Assembly: GCF_029407905.1 (NCBI RefSeq)
Contig: NC_073641.1
Span: 15,979,001-16,043,000, forward strand
Source: Bubalus kerabau
Taxonomy: Eukaryota > Chordata > Mammalia > Artiodactyla > Bovidae
Reading direction: 5' to 3'
DNA length: 64,000 bases
Under the pieces are notes generated by a model. It was not told the origin of the DNA and ran no database searches. It saw nothing but the letters and a program-made list of their open reading frames with translations. Below, in pieces: positions 12,301 to 23,280 of this stretch (position 1 is its first letter; the number at the start of each line of letters is the position of its first letter). The translations under genes and the position numbers were made by a program.

Positions 12301-12373
12301 CCTGATTATTTTTCTTCATGGCATTTATGTACTAATCTTTGTTTTTCATCTCTTAAGTACATTTACTCTTTAA
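9346..12373. other. Intronic sequence with no recognised feature
   Basis: Three kilobases of AT-rich DNA. I saw no young repeat, exon or RNA gene. The short open frames at 9770-9982 (minus) and 11285-11506 (plus) have no family signature. Confidence 0.5.
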
Positions 12374-12386
12374 CAGTATTTAATAT

Positions 12387-12649
12387 GGAGAAGGCAGTGG
12401 CAACCCACTCCATTACTCTTGCCTGGAAAATCCCATGGGCGGAAGAGCCTGGTAGGCTACAGTCCATGGGGTCGTGAAGAGTCGGACATGACTGAGCGAC
12501 TTCACTTTCACTTTTCACTTTCATGCATTGGAGAAGGAAATGGAATCCTATTCCAATATTCTTGCCTGGCGGATCCCAGGGACAAGGTAGCCTGGTGGGC
12601 TGCCGTCTATGGGGTTACACAGAGTCGGACACGACTGAAGCGACTTAGT
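12387..12649 (+). repeat. Bov-A2 SINE dimer (left arm of a fold-back)
   Basis: Two A-units, GGAGAAGGCAGTGGCAACCC to CTGAGCGACTTCACTTTCAC and GGAGAAGGAAATGGAATCCT to CTGAAGCGACTTAG, in plus orientation with the usual TTTCACTTTTCACTTTC linker. A minus-orientation Bov-A follows directly. Confidence 0.92.
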
Positions 12650-12660
12650 TTCAGCAACAG

Positions 12661-12802
12661 CTGCTGCTGCTGCTAAGTCACTTCAGTCGTGTCCAACTCT
12701 GTGCGACCCCATAGACGGCAGCCACCAGGCTACCCTGTCCGTGGGATTCTCCAGGCAAGAACACTGGAGCGGGTTGCCATTTCCTTCTCCAATGGATGAC
12801 AG
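12661..12802 (-). repeat. Bov-A SINE (right arm of a fold-back)
   Basis: CTGCTGCTGCTGCTAAGTCA to TTGCCATTTCCTTCTCCAAT and the start of the linker, in minus orientation. Only about 11 bases of AGC-like tail separate it from the plus-strand dimer. The right edge carries CAGCGTTTAATAT (12803-12815), matching CAGTATTTAATAT (12374-12386) left of the dimer at 11 of 13 positions. Confidence 0.9.
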
Positions 12803-13799
12803 CAGCGTTTAATATATAATTCATGTCTGTGTGATAGCAATATGTGACTTGGTGAATTTTATCTGGCTATGTATACTTCCATCATAATAAATTCCTACCC
12901 AGTGGAAACCAGGTCAGTTTAATTTTCTTGGTATTTTATCTGGTATAGCTGTATGTATAATAAGGTCATTATGAAAGTGTTGTGTTTTTTTTGTATTTAT
13001 TGGTAAACTTATTCAAACAAATCTTGTTCTGTTAATGACAGAATGGAAGGCCTGCCTAGTAGAGAGCAAGGAAACCCAAATAGTTATAATGTATTGTGAT
13101 CCTGAAAGCTTTTTATTGTTTTCTGCAAAAGGAACTATTGGGAAAACTATTGGAAAAATTTTAACATAGCTCTTTGAGACCTTTGGAAATTATGAAAGCA
13201 TTTTGGTCCATCATTTATTCTACCCTCTAGCTCCTGAGATGGACAGTTTTAAGGCTGGGACCTGAAGGTGATGGAGCAAATTTGACAAGATCTCTGCGAT
13301 CATACTTTTTAAGAGGATGAATTCTGGCATTCCTTTTTTTTTTAAGACCACCTCATCCCCTCTTACAGACATATAATGATTACTTATTTTAATATTTTTG
13401 ATAAAATATTAGAAGTTGAAGTTGGAGAGAAATATGGCAAGAGACGTCAGTACCTTACTATATCAGAGTTAGAAAGTAGTGTTAGACTAAAATAATTTAG
13501 TAAATTGGAATATAGATTAGAAACTAGGATAATGAAATAATGTAGGGGACAGATATAAAGCAATGTAGTTAGAGATGAAAAATATCATGAACTCCTAAGG
13601 ATAAGTAACTGAATTTAAGTAAAGTTAAAAGGCCCCTCAGTAGTAAAGAAATAATAAGGTTATTATGGGTCAACAGTTATGGGTTAACATTATGTAATGT
13701 TGTGGTTAGAGCAAGCACATTATAAGGTCATATAAATAAGAATCAAAAATGTGGGAAACTTGAGATTATTTCCCCATTGTACTTGCCATGGTCAGAACT

Positions 13800-14110
13800 T
13801 TTTGAAAGCATTGTTTCTGGTTCTGGGCTCTACCACTAAAGAAGGACATGGAGAACTTGGAGGAAGTTCAGAGGAGGACCACAAAGATGATTAAAGGGTT
13901 GAAAAAGAAACCTAAAAGAAAAATTTTAAAGTAGCAGGGATTTTTATTATTCCAGAGATGACTTAGAGGTATTTAATTTATGCATTAAAGTATGGAGAAC
14001 AGATTGTCTCAATCTTCACTGAAGGTCAAACAAGAAATCAATTTAAACTGTGTCATGAAGGGTTTAGATTAGATATGAGGAAAATTTTACAGATAGAATG
14101 ATATAATAAG
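13800..14110 (+). repeat. L3/CR1-clade LINE fossil
   Basis: GTTCAGAGGAGGACCACAAA, GATGATTAAAGGGTT and GGGTTTAGATTAGATATGAG keep the spacing and wording of the 3' ends of CR1/L3 elements. It is heavily decayed and pre-dates placental radiation. Confidence 0.65.
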
Positions 14111-15012
14111 TGAGTATGGTATATGTGAAACCTTTTGCAACACTATAGATCCTTATTGATTACATCAAAGGGCATTTGAGGCATTTATGATCACAGTAGC
14201 TCATTAGGTAAGCCTGTGTTTTTTTGGTTTTTTGTTTTTTTTTCCCTAAGGAAAGTTAACAGTTAATTCTGACTTATGATCAGTCTTTTGGAAAATGTTT
14301 CTAATTGACTTGATAGAGGTAATATAATTCAAGTTATAATCAAGTATGTTAATAACAGTGTAGTATATAACGTTCTGTTAAATCAGAATAGTCAATATGA
14401 CCTCTTTGCCCACTTTCTTTAACTAGACCATGCTTTCTAAAGACAGATGACAGCTGTTCATTGGTTTTATTGTGAATATCAATAAAAGAGAGGAATGATT
14501 AGTTTATCTTTGCAAATCAACTACTATAGTACTGACAGAACTAGACTATTGGTTGCTGTGGCTAGATATAAAAGACCCGCATACTAACAACAGAAAAATT
14601 CTTCTCCCTATTGAGCAGTGCTTTACATGTATATTATGCTTTTCCTTTTTTGCTTTAAATAGCTTCTTTGGTTTTGAGGTTTTTGAGGAAAAAGACAAAA
14701 TAAGCTATGTACTTTATTTTAAGGCAGAGAGCTCTTGTGGTCTACCATGTTCCATAAAACCAAAAAGATGCTACAGTAAAAATATAGAAAGAAAAAAACA
14801 TTTTAGATGTAGTAAGTATGTAAAGTTATTTGTATAAAGTGTCCTTATGTTATAAATAATATAAAATGGACTGATGCATTTTTCATTGTTTATAAAGAGA
14901 AATTTTATTTTTTAGAAAACCAACCTTTTTTTTTTCATTCAGCAATCTTATCCTTTTTTGTTCTAGGTGCTATAATGATTTTAAATATTTTAGTATTGAA
15001 AGTATATGATGT
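14111..15012. other. Intronic sequence with no recognised feature
   Basis: AT-rich with T homopolymers. The open frame at 14553-14837 matches nothing that I recognise. Confidence 0.45.
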
Positions 15013-15128
15013 GGGGGGCTTCCCCAGTGGTCCAGTGGTGAAGACTGTGCACTCTTACTGCTGGGGGTGTATATTCAGCACTAGTTGTGGAACTAAGATC
15101 CCACATATCACATAGCAAGAAAAAAAGC
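15013..15128 (+). repeat. CHR-type SINE (tRNA-Glu derived)
   Basis: GGGGGGCTTCCCCAGTGGTC, CAGTGGTGAAGACTGTGCAC, GGAACTAAGATCCCACATAT and an A-rich tail. This is the older cetartiodactyl tRNA SINE, not Bov-tA. Confidence 0.82.
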
Positions 15129-15167
15129 GAAAGAAAGAAATGACGTGTTTGTTCCTGAAACTGCAAG

Positions 15168-15484
15168 TTAAGTTCAGTCATTCAGTTGTGTCTGACTCTT
15201 TGCAACCCCATGAACCACAGCACGTCAGGCCTCCCTGTCCATCAGCAACTCCCGGAGCCCACCCAAACCCATGTCCATTGAGTCAGTGATGCCAGCCAAC
15301 CAGCTCATCCTCTGTCATCCCCTTCTCCTCCTACCCTCAATCTTTCCCAGCATCAGGGTCTTTTCAAATGAGTCAGCTCTTCGCATGAGGTGGCCAAAGT
15401 ATTGGAGTTTCAGCTTCAACATCAGTCCTTCCAACAAACACCCAGCATTGATCTCCTTTAGGATGGACTGGTGGATCTCCTTAC
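15168..15484 (-). mobile_element. BovB 3' fragment
   Basis: TTCAGTCATTCAGTTGTGTC to GATGGACTGGTGGATCTCC in reverse orientation, about 320 bp. A possible 9-bp target duplication AACTGCAAG lies at 15159-15167 and 15485-15493, although part of the right copy could be BovB sequence. Confidence 0.9.
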
Positions 15485-15493
15485 AACTGCAAG

Positions 15494-16204
15494 AGAATAT
15501 TGAAATTTGTATTTACTTTCTAAAGAAGAAAGTGTATATCTCAGGGTGGCATTTATTAATTAGATGAATTTAGATACTCTAGAACCTGGTGCTTAACCTT
15601 GGAGATTTAAAAAGCTGCTTTTTGTCAGCATTCAATTCCACTTTTAAAGATTTACTCACAATTAACCAAACTTTTGAAACTGATCTATATAAAATAAAAA
15701 TGCCCCATTTATTATTAATTTACAGTAACAAATATGACTGACTGGACTAAACTGTACAAGTTAACATAGCATTTTTCTTCCTTGTTGCTAAAATCACATG
15801 AAAAGCTTAATCATAATTTGAGCACCATTTAATAATTTTGCAGTGATAAATATAAATATCCCAAGGATAAAAAATCCATCAAATTCTCATCATTATTGTC
15901 TTTTGTTGTCTTTCTTTCTCTCTTTTTTTTTTTGGAGGGGTACAATGATGGGCAGATTTTATTATAATTCCTAAATACTGATGACAGTATTTGGGAATAA
16001 AATGAAGTTTATATAAGTAATTATGGTGTAAAGCAGCAATGTAAAACGTAAGAATGCTGTAATAATTAGATAAGGAATAGATCACATCAGGCATAATATA
16101 GGATGAGATATTTGAAATGAGCTTAAAGTATCTCTAGAATTACACTATATAAATGGGAGAGAATATTGCATCATCAAAGTATGGGTTACAGGAAAATTGA
16201 GGGC
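15494..16204. other. Intronic sequence with no recognised feature
   Basis: AT-rich unique-looking DNA with a T-rich stretch at 15920. Confidence 0.45.
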
Positions 16205-16926
16205 CTTTTAAAAAATATTTTTAAACTTATTTTGTAGTGAACTATAGCCAATTAACAATATTGTGATAGTGAACAGTGAAGGGACTCAGCCATATGCTTG
16301 TATTTATCCATTCTCCCCCAAACTCTTGTTCTATCCAGGCTGCCACATAACACTGAGCCGAGTTCCATGTGCTATGCCGTAGGTCCTTGTGGTTATCCAT
16401 TTTAAATATAGCAGTGTGTACATGTCCATCTGAAACTCTCCAACTGTCCCTGCCCTCATCCTTCCCCCAGCAACCATAAGTTCATCCTCTAAGTCTGTGG
16501 GTCTCTTTCTGTTTTGTAAGTTCATTTGTATCATTTCTTTTTAGATTCCACATATGAGAAATGTCATATGATATTTCTCCTTCTCTATCTGATTTGATTC
16601 ACTCTGTATAACAATCTCTAGGTCCATCCATGTTGCTGCAATTGGCATTATCTCATTCTTTTTAATGGCTGATTAATAGTCCCGTTGAATATATGTACCA
16701 CATCTTCTTTACCCATTCCTCTGTGGATGGACATTTAGCGTGCTTCCGTGTCTTGGCTATTGTAAACAGTGCTGCCATGAACATTGGGGTGCATATATTC
16801 TTTTGGATCATGTTTTTCTCTGGATTTATGGCCAGGAATGGGATTTCAGAGTCATATGGTAGCTCTAATTTTAGTTTTTTAAGAAACCTCCATATCGTTC
16901 TCCATAATGGCTATAGTAATTTACAT
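16205..16926 (-). repeat. L1 LINE, 3' portion
   Basis: Antisense L1: GTGAACTATAGCCAATTAAC, CATCCATGTTGCTGCAATTG, TGAACATTGGGGTGCATATA, GGCCAGGAATGGGATTTC. It is broken at its right end by the CHR SINE; the continuing L1 bases after 17195 are few. Confidence 0.87.
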
Positions 16927-16941
16927 TCCTATCACTTTTTA

Positions 16942-17180
16942 TTTATTTTTTTTTAAATATTTATTTATGTATTTGGCTGTGTTAGGTCTTAGCTGAGGCA
17001 CACAAGATCTTCGCTGCAACTTGCTGGATCTTTTGTTGCGGTGCACAGTCTCGCTAGCTGTGGCACGAGGGCTTAGCTGCTCTGTGGCACGTGGGATCCT
17101 AGTTCCCTGACCAGGGACTGAACCTGAGTCCCCTACATTGCAAAGCAAACTCTTAACCACCAGACCACCAGGAAAGTCCC
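16942..17180 (-). repeat. CHR-type SINE inserted in an L1
   Basis: T-rich tail, GGCTGTGTTAGGTCTTAGCT, CTGTGGCACGTGGGATCCTA, CCCTGACCAGGGACTGAACC, ending CCACCAGGAAAGTCCC (reverse of the tRNA-like head). A perfect 15-bp target duplication TCCTATCACTTTTTA flanks it (16927-16941 and 17181-17195). Confidence 0.93.
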
Positions 17181-17284
17181 TCCTATCACTTTTTAGACAG
17201 TGGTGAATATCATGTCAAATTTAGCTAAAATAAAAGACATATGTAGGGAGAAGTAAAAGGTAGTTGTAGAAGGGTAAATTGAGA

Positions 17285-17470
17285 TTTTTGAGGGTCTTGA
17301 ACTCCAAGCTAAAGTGCTTAGATTTTTTGGAGACAATTGAGTTTTTGAGTGGGAGAATGGTATGAGCAGAGCTAAGCTTTAGGTATTATAATAATAATAA
17401 TAATATATTAGGTAGAGTGGGATAAAAGATATTTGCATTCACCCCAACAAGAGATGCATAGCATATAAAT
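17285..17470 (+). repeat. Old interspersed repeat, possibly L2-related
   Basis: GGTCTTGAACTCCAAGCTAA, GAGTTTTTGAGTGGGAGAAT and GGTATGAGCAGAGCTAAGCT resemble a very common old mammalian repeat of the GCCAGGCTAAGGAGTTT type. Family assignment is uncertain. Confidence 0.4.
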
Positions 17471-18134
17471 TAAGGAGTTAAGAGTAGAGTTGAAACTCAA
17501 AGGAAGAATATAGCTAACTTGAGAAAACGTTATCCACTTCTTATTGAAAAATAAAGGAAAAGTAGAACACAATAATAACTAAAATGACTAAAGTTGCGTC
17601 CAATAAATTGTTCTCCACTGATGTAAAAGAGTGAAAAGATTTGCTCTTTTTGGTGATGCCTGATTAATCTTTTACTGATCTTAGAAAAGCTTCTAAGCTT
17701 CTTCAGATGAGAAATTTGTTAGTCTTGTCCATGTTTTTCCCTACCCCAACACTTGGTAAATACTCAGTAAATATTTGTTCAAAAAAGGAATTAATTTTCT
17801 AAATTTATGAGAGAATCTTTTAGTAGATAATTTTTTAAATGAATCAAACTTACTCCATTATCTAGGCATTGCTATGTTAAATGTACCTTTAAAAAAAAAT
17901 TCTGCTTCCCTGACAAACACACAAGAACTTCAGTATTTAACTTTGTTTTAGTACTTTAAAATAACTTTCGCCTCATTAACTAGTGCCAAGGGCATTGGGA
18001 AATATGCTTGCAGAAGCATAAACTGACAAATGAATAAATTTTCTCTTTGATTTTCTTTCTAAATCGTGATATATTATTTACCATAAATAAATTGTTTCTA
18101 TATTTCTCCACGTTCACAAAAATGGGATATTTTT

Positions 18135-18610
18135 CTAGAGGACATTAATTCTATAAACACTAAATACCTATTATGTGCCAGGCCTTTTGCTGGGTACTGG
18201 GATACAGTAGGGAGCAAACAGTCTAGTCTCTAATCTCAAAGAATTTGCAATCTAGTGGGAAGGCATACATATCAAAATACCCATCTGATGGAAAGGAAAA
18301 GGTATGGAAAGGTATGAAGGAAAAATTTAGGGAGTTCCACAGGTACTGATTAGGGAAAACTCATCTAGTCAGGGGAGACTTCCTTGAGGAACTGCATTAC
18401 TAGGAATTTGAAAGATTAGTAAGAGTAACCCAGCAAAGAGAGTAAGGTTGGTTGAAAAGTGTTTCAAATAGAGGGAAGAGCAAAATCAGAGCTCGTGAAA
18501 TGGAAAATATGATATGTTCAGGAAACCAAAAGAAGACAAATACAGCTTGATTGTAGAGAGGGGACAGAGGTAGACCTAAGGTTATTGAAGTGAGCAAGGA
18601 TGAGATCATT
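18135..18610 (+). repeat. Old interspersed repeat, possibly L2/MIR-related
   Basis: ATACCTATTATGTGCCAGGC, TGCTGGGTACTGGGATACAG, GAATTTGCAATCTAGTGGGA and the downstream GGGGAGACTTCCTTGAGGAA follow the order of an old mammalian repeat with the GTGCCAGGC motif. It is much diverged. Confidence 0.5.
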
Positions 18611-18689
18611 ACAATATGAATGATAATCCTTAATTGTGTTTGTTTTCTAGGATTTTAATATGAAAAAAATTATCAGATAAATGTGCCAA

Positions 18690-18990
18690 AACATAGTGAT
18701 GTTCATTGCAGTTAAGTTTATATCAGCGAAAACTTAGGAACCATTTATGTTTTCAACGATAGAAAATTGTTTAAATAAATTTTGTTACAGTAGAATTTGA
18801 TAAAGTCATTAAAATGATGTGCATATTTCTTTACTAACATAAAAATATGCTAAAAATATATTGTTAACTACCAGACAGAATGCAAACAATGCAATATCCT
18901 GATTTTGTGAATGAGTAGAAATATAGAAGCAATTTATTCATGGAAAATTATATATCATGATTAGTGACAAAACAATCAAGGATAAAATTT
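18690..18990 (+). repeat. Old L1 (L1M-type) 3' remnant
   Basis: GTTCATTGCAGTTAAGTTTA, GATAGAAAATTGTTTAAATA and GTAGAATTTGATAAAGTCAT keep the pattern of the 3' end of old L1 elements. Boundaries are approximate. Confidence 0.55.
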
Positions 18991-19645
18991 GTTAGTTAAC
19001 TAGGAGATGTAGAAAGATTGAAATGCTATTGAGGATAGGCCCGAAGGACCAAAATGATAATCTTTTGAATTGAGGCTACTGGTTATTGTAAAGTAATGAA
19101 AATCCTGTGTTGGTAGGCCTTTTATAACTTACATATGAAAGTTTCAATCTTGTCAGGTTTATCAACATTTTGCTATAATAGTTTGGAGACTGTTTTGCAA
19201 AATCATTGTTTGCTAACTATCTTTATGCTTCCCAATAGAAAAATCCTAGTAGACTGAATGGAAAATTCATATTATAATGTGAATAACCAGAGTTGTGTTT
19301 TACAGTTTAAAGGTAAATCTTTATTTCATCCCATGAGCAAAACATGGGTAACCTCTGACATAAGACAGGAATTAGTAGCTAAATATGTATTTATTAAACA
19401 AATGACATATCTTTGAGGACTAATGTATAAGGTATTCACATAATAATAATTATGTCCCTTTATCAAATAATATACATATGGTTGTCTTGAGTTTTAGGAG
19501 TTCAAAAATATTAGCAAGTAACTTTTCCAAGATAATTAAGGTTGTTTGGATACAGAGATAAGTATTATAAAACATGTAACTTGGGGGAAAATATAACTTA
19601 TGAAGTGAAGTTCATAAATTGAATCAAATTTGCTGTTTAAAGTAG

Positions 19646-20013
19646 TGTTGTGGACTGAATGTGGTCCCCTAAAATACATATTTCATCATCTTAACCCCCA
19701 GGGTTATAGTATTAGGAGGTAAGACCTTTAGGAAGTAATTAGATTAGATGAGGTTTTGAGGGTAGAGCCCCCATGATGAAATTGGTGCCCTTATAAGATG
19801 GCAATACCAGAGCCCACCCCCTCTCTCTGCCATGTGAGGATACAGTAAAGAGGTGGCTGTCTGCGAGTTGGTAAGAGGTCCTTCACCAGACCTAGGATCT
19901 GCCAGCCCCTTGATCTTGGACTTACTAGCTCCAGAAATATGAGAAATAAATATTTGTTGATAAAGCCACTCAGTCTCTGGTATTTTATTACACAGCCCAA
20001 GCTGACTAATTCA
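19646..20013 (+). repeat. MLT1A-like MaLR LTR (5' LTR)
   Basis: Begins TGTTGTGGACTGAATGTGGT, contains AGTATTAGGAGGTAAGACCT and TCCAGAAATATGAGAAATAA, and ends GCTGACTAATTCA, consistent with the TG...CA form of an ERVL-MaLR LTR. It pairs with the LTR starting at 21428. The TATAAG (19794) and AATAAA (about 19945) signals are fossil. Confidence 0.85.
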
Positions 20014-21427
20014 GCAGTTGGCACTGAGAAGTGGGGTAGGTTTAAAACTGGGTAGTGTGTAAAGACTGAAAAAGTTTTAAGGTGCCTGCTAGAAGAAGCT
20101 TAGTTGCTATGAAGGGGCTTTTAAAGGTGATTCTGGTGAGAGGTCATAAAAGGAGGAGAGTTAGTTACAGAGAAAGCTTCAGTGTTCTTAGAATATATAC
20201 AATCATGAGCAGAATGTTGATAAAAATATGGATGGAAAGACCATTTTGGTGATGTCTCTGTCAGAAGGGAGGGTTATTGGACAATGGATAAAAGGTGAAT
20301 CTTACTGAAACTTGTCATAAAGTGGCAAAAAAGCTTGGCCAAATTATGTTTGTGTTCCAGTGTTTTGTAGAAGGTAGAACTTGTGAGAAAAGAAATTGGA
20401 TATTTAGCTGAGAAGATTTCTAAGCAAAGCATTGAAGGAGTGCCTTAATTCCTCCTGATTGCTTAAAATAAAATATAAGAAGAGAGACATGAAGAAGGAA
20501 TTATTAAACAGAAAAGAATCTGGACTTCAAGATTTGGAAAATCCTCATCCTGTCCAAATTGCAAAAAGTGAGGAAATGTGTTCAAAAGAGAACACTAAGT
20601 GTGTGGCTGACTGAACCATTTGACAAGGAGAGTAGTGTGGTTATGAGCTACAGACCTCTTCAGCCATCTAAACAGTCAGGAATAGAAATGGGATTATACT
20701 AGGAAAAAATTGCCAGCTGGGACAAAAGGAAACAGAAAATAGGATGGAATGAAAGAAAGCTGTGAATGTGAATTATCCTTCAAGAAAAGGGAAGACCCTA
20801 AAGACAATTCAGAGACCAGCAGGGCTACTACTCCCACCACAGGCCCAGACGGTGCAGCCTGGGAAGCAAGACTGGCTCTACCTGGTTTCAAAGGCCAAGG
20901 CTTTGCCCTGCAGAGCTGCATGGGAGGGCTCTCACAGAAAGCTGAGTGGGTGAAGCCAAGTGGGCAACACTCTGCCAAGCTGAAGGGGTGAGGCCACCTC
21001 AGGAAGCCATGGGATGATACCACCACCCCAATGGTTCTAGAAGGGAGAACATCGTATCAGAGAGCATTATCCTCAAGCCTTAAGGTCTAATAGCATTTGC
21101 TTGCTACATTTTAGACTTACTAGGGACTCATCACCCCCTTCTTCATTCTAATTTCTACCTTTTGGAATAAGAACATCTATTCTATGCCTGTCCCTCCATT
21201 TGGAAACACATAACTTTTCTGATTTCAGAAGTTCACAACTGAAAAGGAATTTTGCCTCAGGATGAATTATGCCTAGAGTCTTACCCATATCTGATTTAGC
21301 CGATACTTAGGTAAGACTCTGGACTTTAGAGTTGATACTGGAATGCATTAAGACTTTTGAGGTTGCTGTGATAGAATGAACATATTTGGACATGAGAAGG
21401 ACATAAATTTGGGGGGTAGCAGTGAAA
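20014..21427 (+). mobile_element. MaLR internal region, non-coding fossil
   Basis: About 1.4 kb between two same-orientation MLT1-like LTRs. It starts GCAGTTGGCACTGAGAAGTG, just after the 5' LTR, and ends with GACATGAGAAGGACATAAAT and GGGGGGTAGCAGTGAAA, the usual MaLR internal end. Open frames at 20694-21026 (minus) and 20749-20991 (plus) are chance; no gag- or pol-like domain can be read. MaLR elements are non-autonomous relatives of ERV-L. Confidence 0.75.
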
Positions 21428-21836
21428 TGTTATGGACTGAATGTATATCTCCTCTGGAGTGCTGTAGTCCATGTCCATGGGGTCGCAGAGTCAGACACAA
21501 CTGAGCCACCGAACCACACCCCCCATTCCAGTGTTTAAGTCCTAATCCCCAATATGATGATATTTGAAGGTGGAGCCTTTGTGAAGTAATTAGGTTTAGT
21601 TGAAATCATGAGGTCATTAGTGCCCTTATTAGAAGAGGAAGAGACACAGAGCTCTCTGTCTCTTCATGAGAGCAAGCACCAATGAAAAGTCCTGTGCACA
21701 CAGTTGTGTACAGGCCAGAAAGCGGGCTCTCACCAGACAGTGAATCTTCAGCCACCTTGACCTTGGAATTCCCAGGTTCTCAAATATATTAGATTAAAAT
21801 AATTTTTCTCATTTTATTACAATTGTTTTAGAACTG
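21428..21836 (+). repeat. MLT1A-like MaLR LTR (3' LTR)
   Basis: Begins TGTTATGGACTGAATGTATA, parallel to the 5' LTR, with AATATGATGATATTTGAAGG, AAGTAATTAGGTTTAGTTGA and ACCTTGACCTTGGAATTCCC. It is interrupted at about 21459-21519 by a SINE fragment and its 3' end is badly decayed, so the right edge is approximate. Confidence 0.82.
21459..21519 (+). repeat. Bov-tA 3' fragment inside the 3' LTR
   Basis: GTGCTGTAGTCCATGTCCAT then GGGGTCGCAGAGTCAGACAC and AACTGAGCCACCGAAC: only the last ~60 bp of a Bov-tA/Bov-A unit. It has no counterpart at this place in the 5' LTR. It lacks the SINE body and any tail. Confidence 0.8.
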
Positions 21837-21839
21837 AGG

Positions 21840-23280
21840 CCATTTTTTTACAATGAGCCTTAGTACATGAAAAGAAAGCTGCAGAGTGCTGTGTCACCAT
21901 CACTTGGCTTTTGCCACCACATCTAAGAGAACAAAGTGAGACAGCACAGTACATAGGACATTCTGTTTGGAAGTTAGTCTGTGATTTGATATTAAACAAA
22001 TGAGTCTCAAGGTTTCGATTTTGATTCATTTCACTTTCAAAAGTAGATCACTGAAAGGAATGCTTCTTTGCAATGATTGTTTCACTTGCATAAGAATGGA
22101 AAGTAGTTTTTGAAGAAAGTTCTGAAGAACCCACCCAGGTATTACATCACTGTAAGCTAGGGCTATATTGTACAGATCTTAAAATGGAGCTTCATGATAT
22201 GTTTTGGTCAGTTTCCTCTGATAGCCCTGTCTAGCCAAAGTGATTAGGAGATTAAACAGTTTAAAGTATCCACAGCAGAAAAGTATACCAGTGTTATAGT
22301 AACAGATATTTAGCTAACTCTGGTTTTGATCTTGGTCAGTCAATTCACCCTGATGAATTGAGGGTAAGGAAATGACAATGTATGCATTCATCTACTCATT
22401 TAAAAAGATCCCTGATTTCCTTTTAGGTATCTGGCTTTATCTAGAATCCTTTTGATCACTTTTCTTAGCTCTTTTTCACCTGCCTTGATTGAGCCCTTTA
22501 TTTTTCTTTCATGAAAAGAAAACAAAGAAAAAAGTACCATAGTGAAAAAGTGCAATTTTTCTATTTAAATTCAGTATCTGGAAAATCTTTTCTCATTGTA
22601 TTTTAGCTTTTCTCTCACTACTTAGGACTTCAGTGTATTTCTTAGCCTAGTCTGTAGTTTAGACAAAGGCCCAAGTTTGGGGACTCCTGCCATATTTGGA
22701 TTGGTCAAGATTTATTAGAGATTGATAAGGGTGCTGAGAGTATTATTTTTGTGTTACTTTATCACCCATTCCTTCCATCAGCCAGGAATTTTTATTGTCA
22801 GACTGACCTAAGCTAATATGATCAGGCATACTCTTAGGGTTTGGTGAGTGTATGGTGTCAACTGTAATGAAGGGAAGTTTTAGATCAAATTTCATTAAGC
22901 ATACAAATATTTATAAAGTAAGCAAGGAGTCAAAAACTAGGTCATACTCCTTGTGTTATATGTTGGATGACATTTCAGCTGTTGTTTTGGTACTCTTTGT
23001 GTGAAAAAAATGAATTGCATATGTGCATGAACATATTTTAGGGGCAGAATTCTATTACTCTTAGAGTTGTCAGTTAGCACTGTAATACTCAAACCACTAA
23101 GTGGGCACACAAGACAAATCTTAGAATCTTTACCCTAGTGTATAGCCTGCAAAGTTTGCTGAATTATTGTAAGTGTTCATGAAGAGTAGTAGAGTACTTC
23201 TGCGGTCTTTCGGCCAATCTACAGATCTGGAGCATCATTAATTTTTTTTTTTTCAATGAAAAACCCATTTTCAGCATTTG
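21840..23280. other. Intronic sequence with no recognised feature
   Basis: AT-rich unique-looking DNA. Nothing recognisable apart from short homopolymers. Confidence 0.45.

Noticed and set aside
13745..13790. A U1 snRNA-like AATGTGGGAAACTTGA
   Set aside because: Only about 15 bases match and the flanks do not, so it is best explained by chance.
20694..21026. 110-codon minus-strand frame in the MaLR internal region, tested for a gag-like protein
   Set aside because: No retroviral motif is readable, and MaLR internal regions are usually non-coding.
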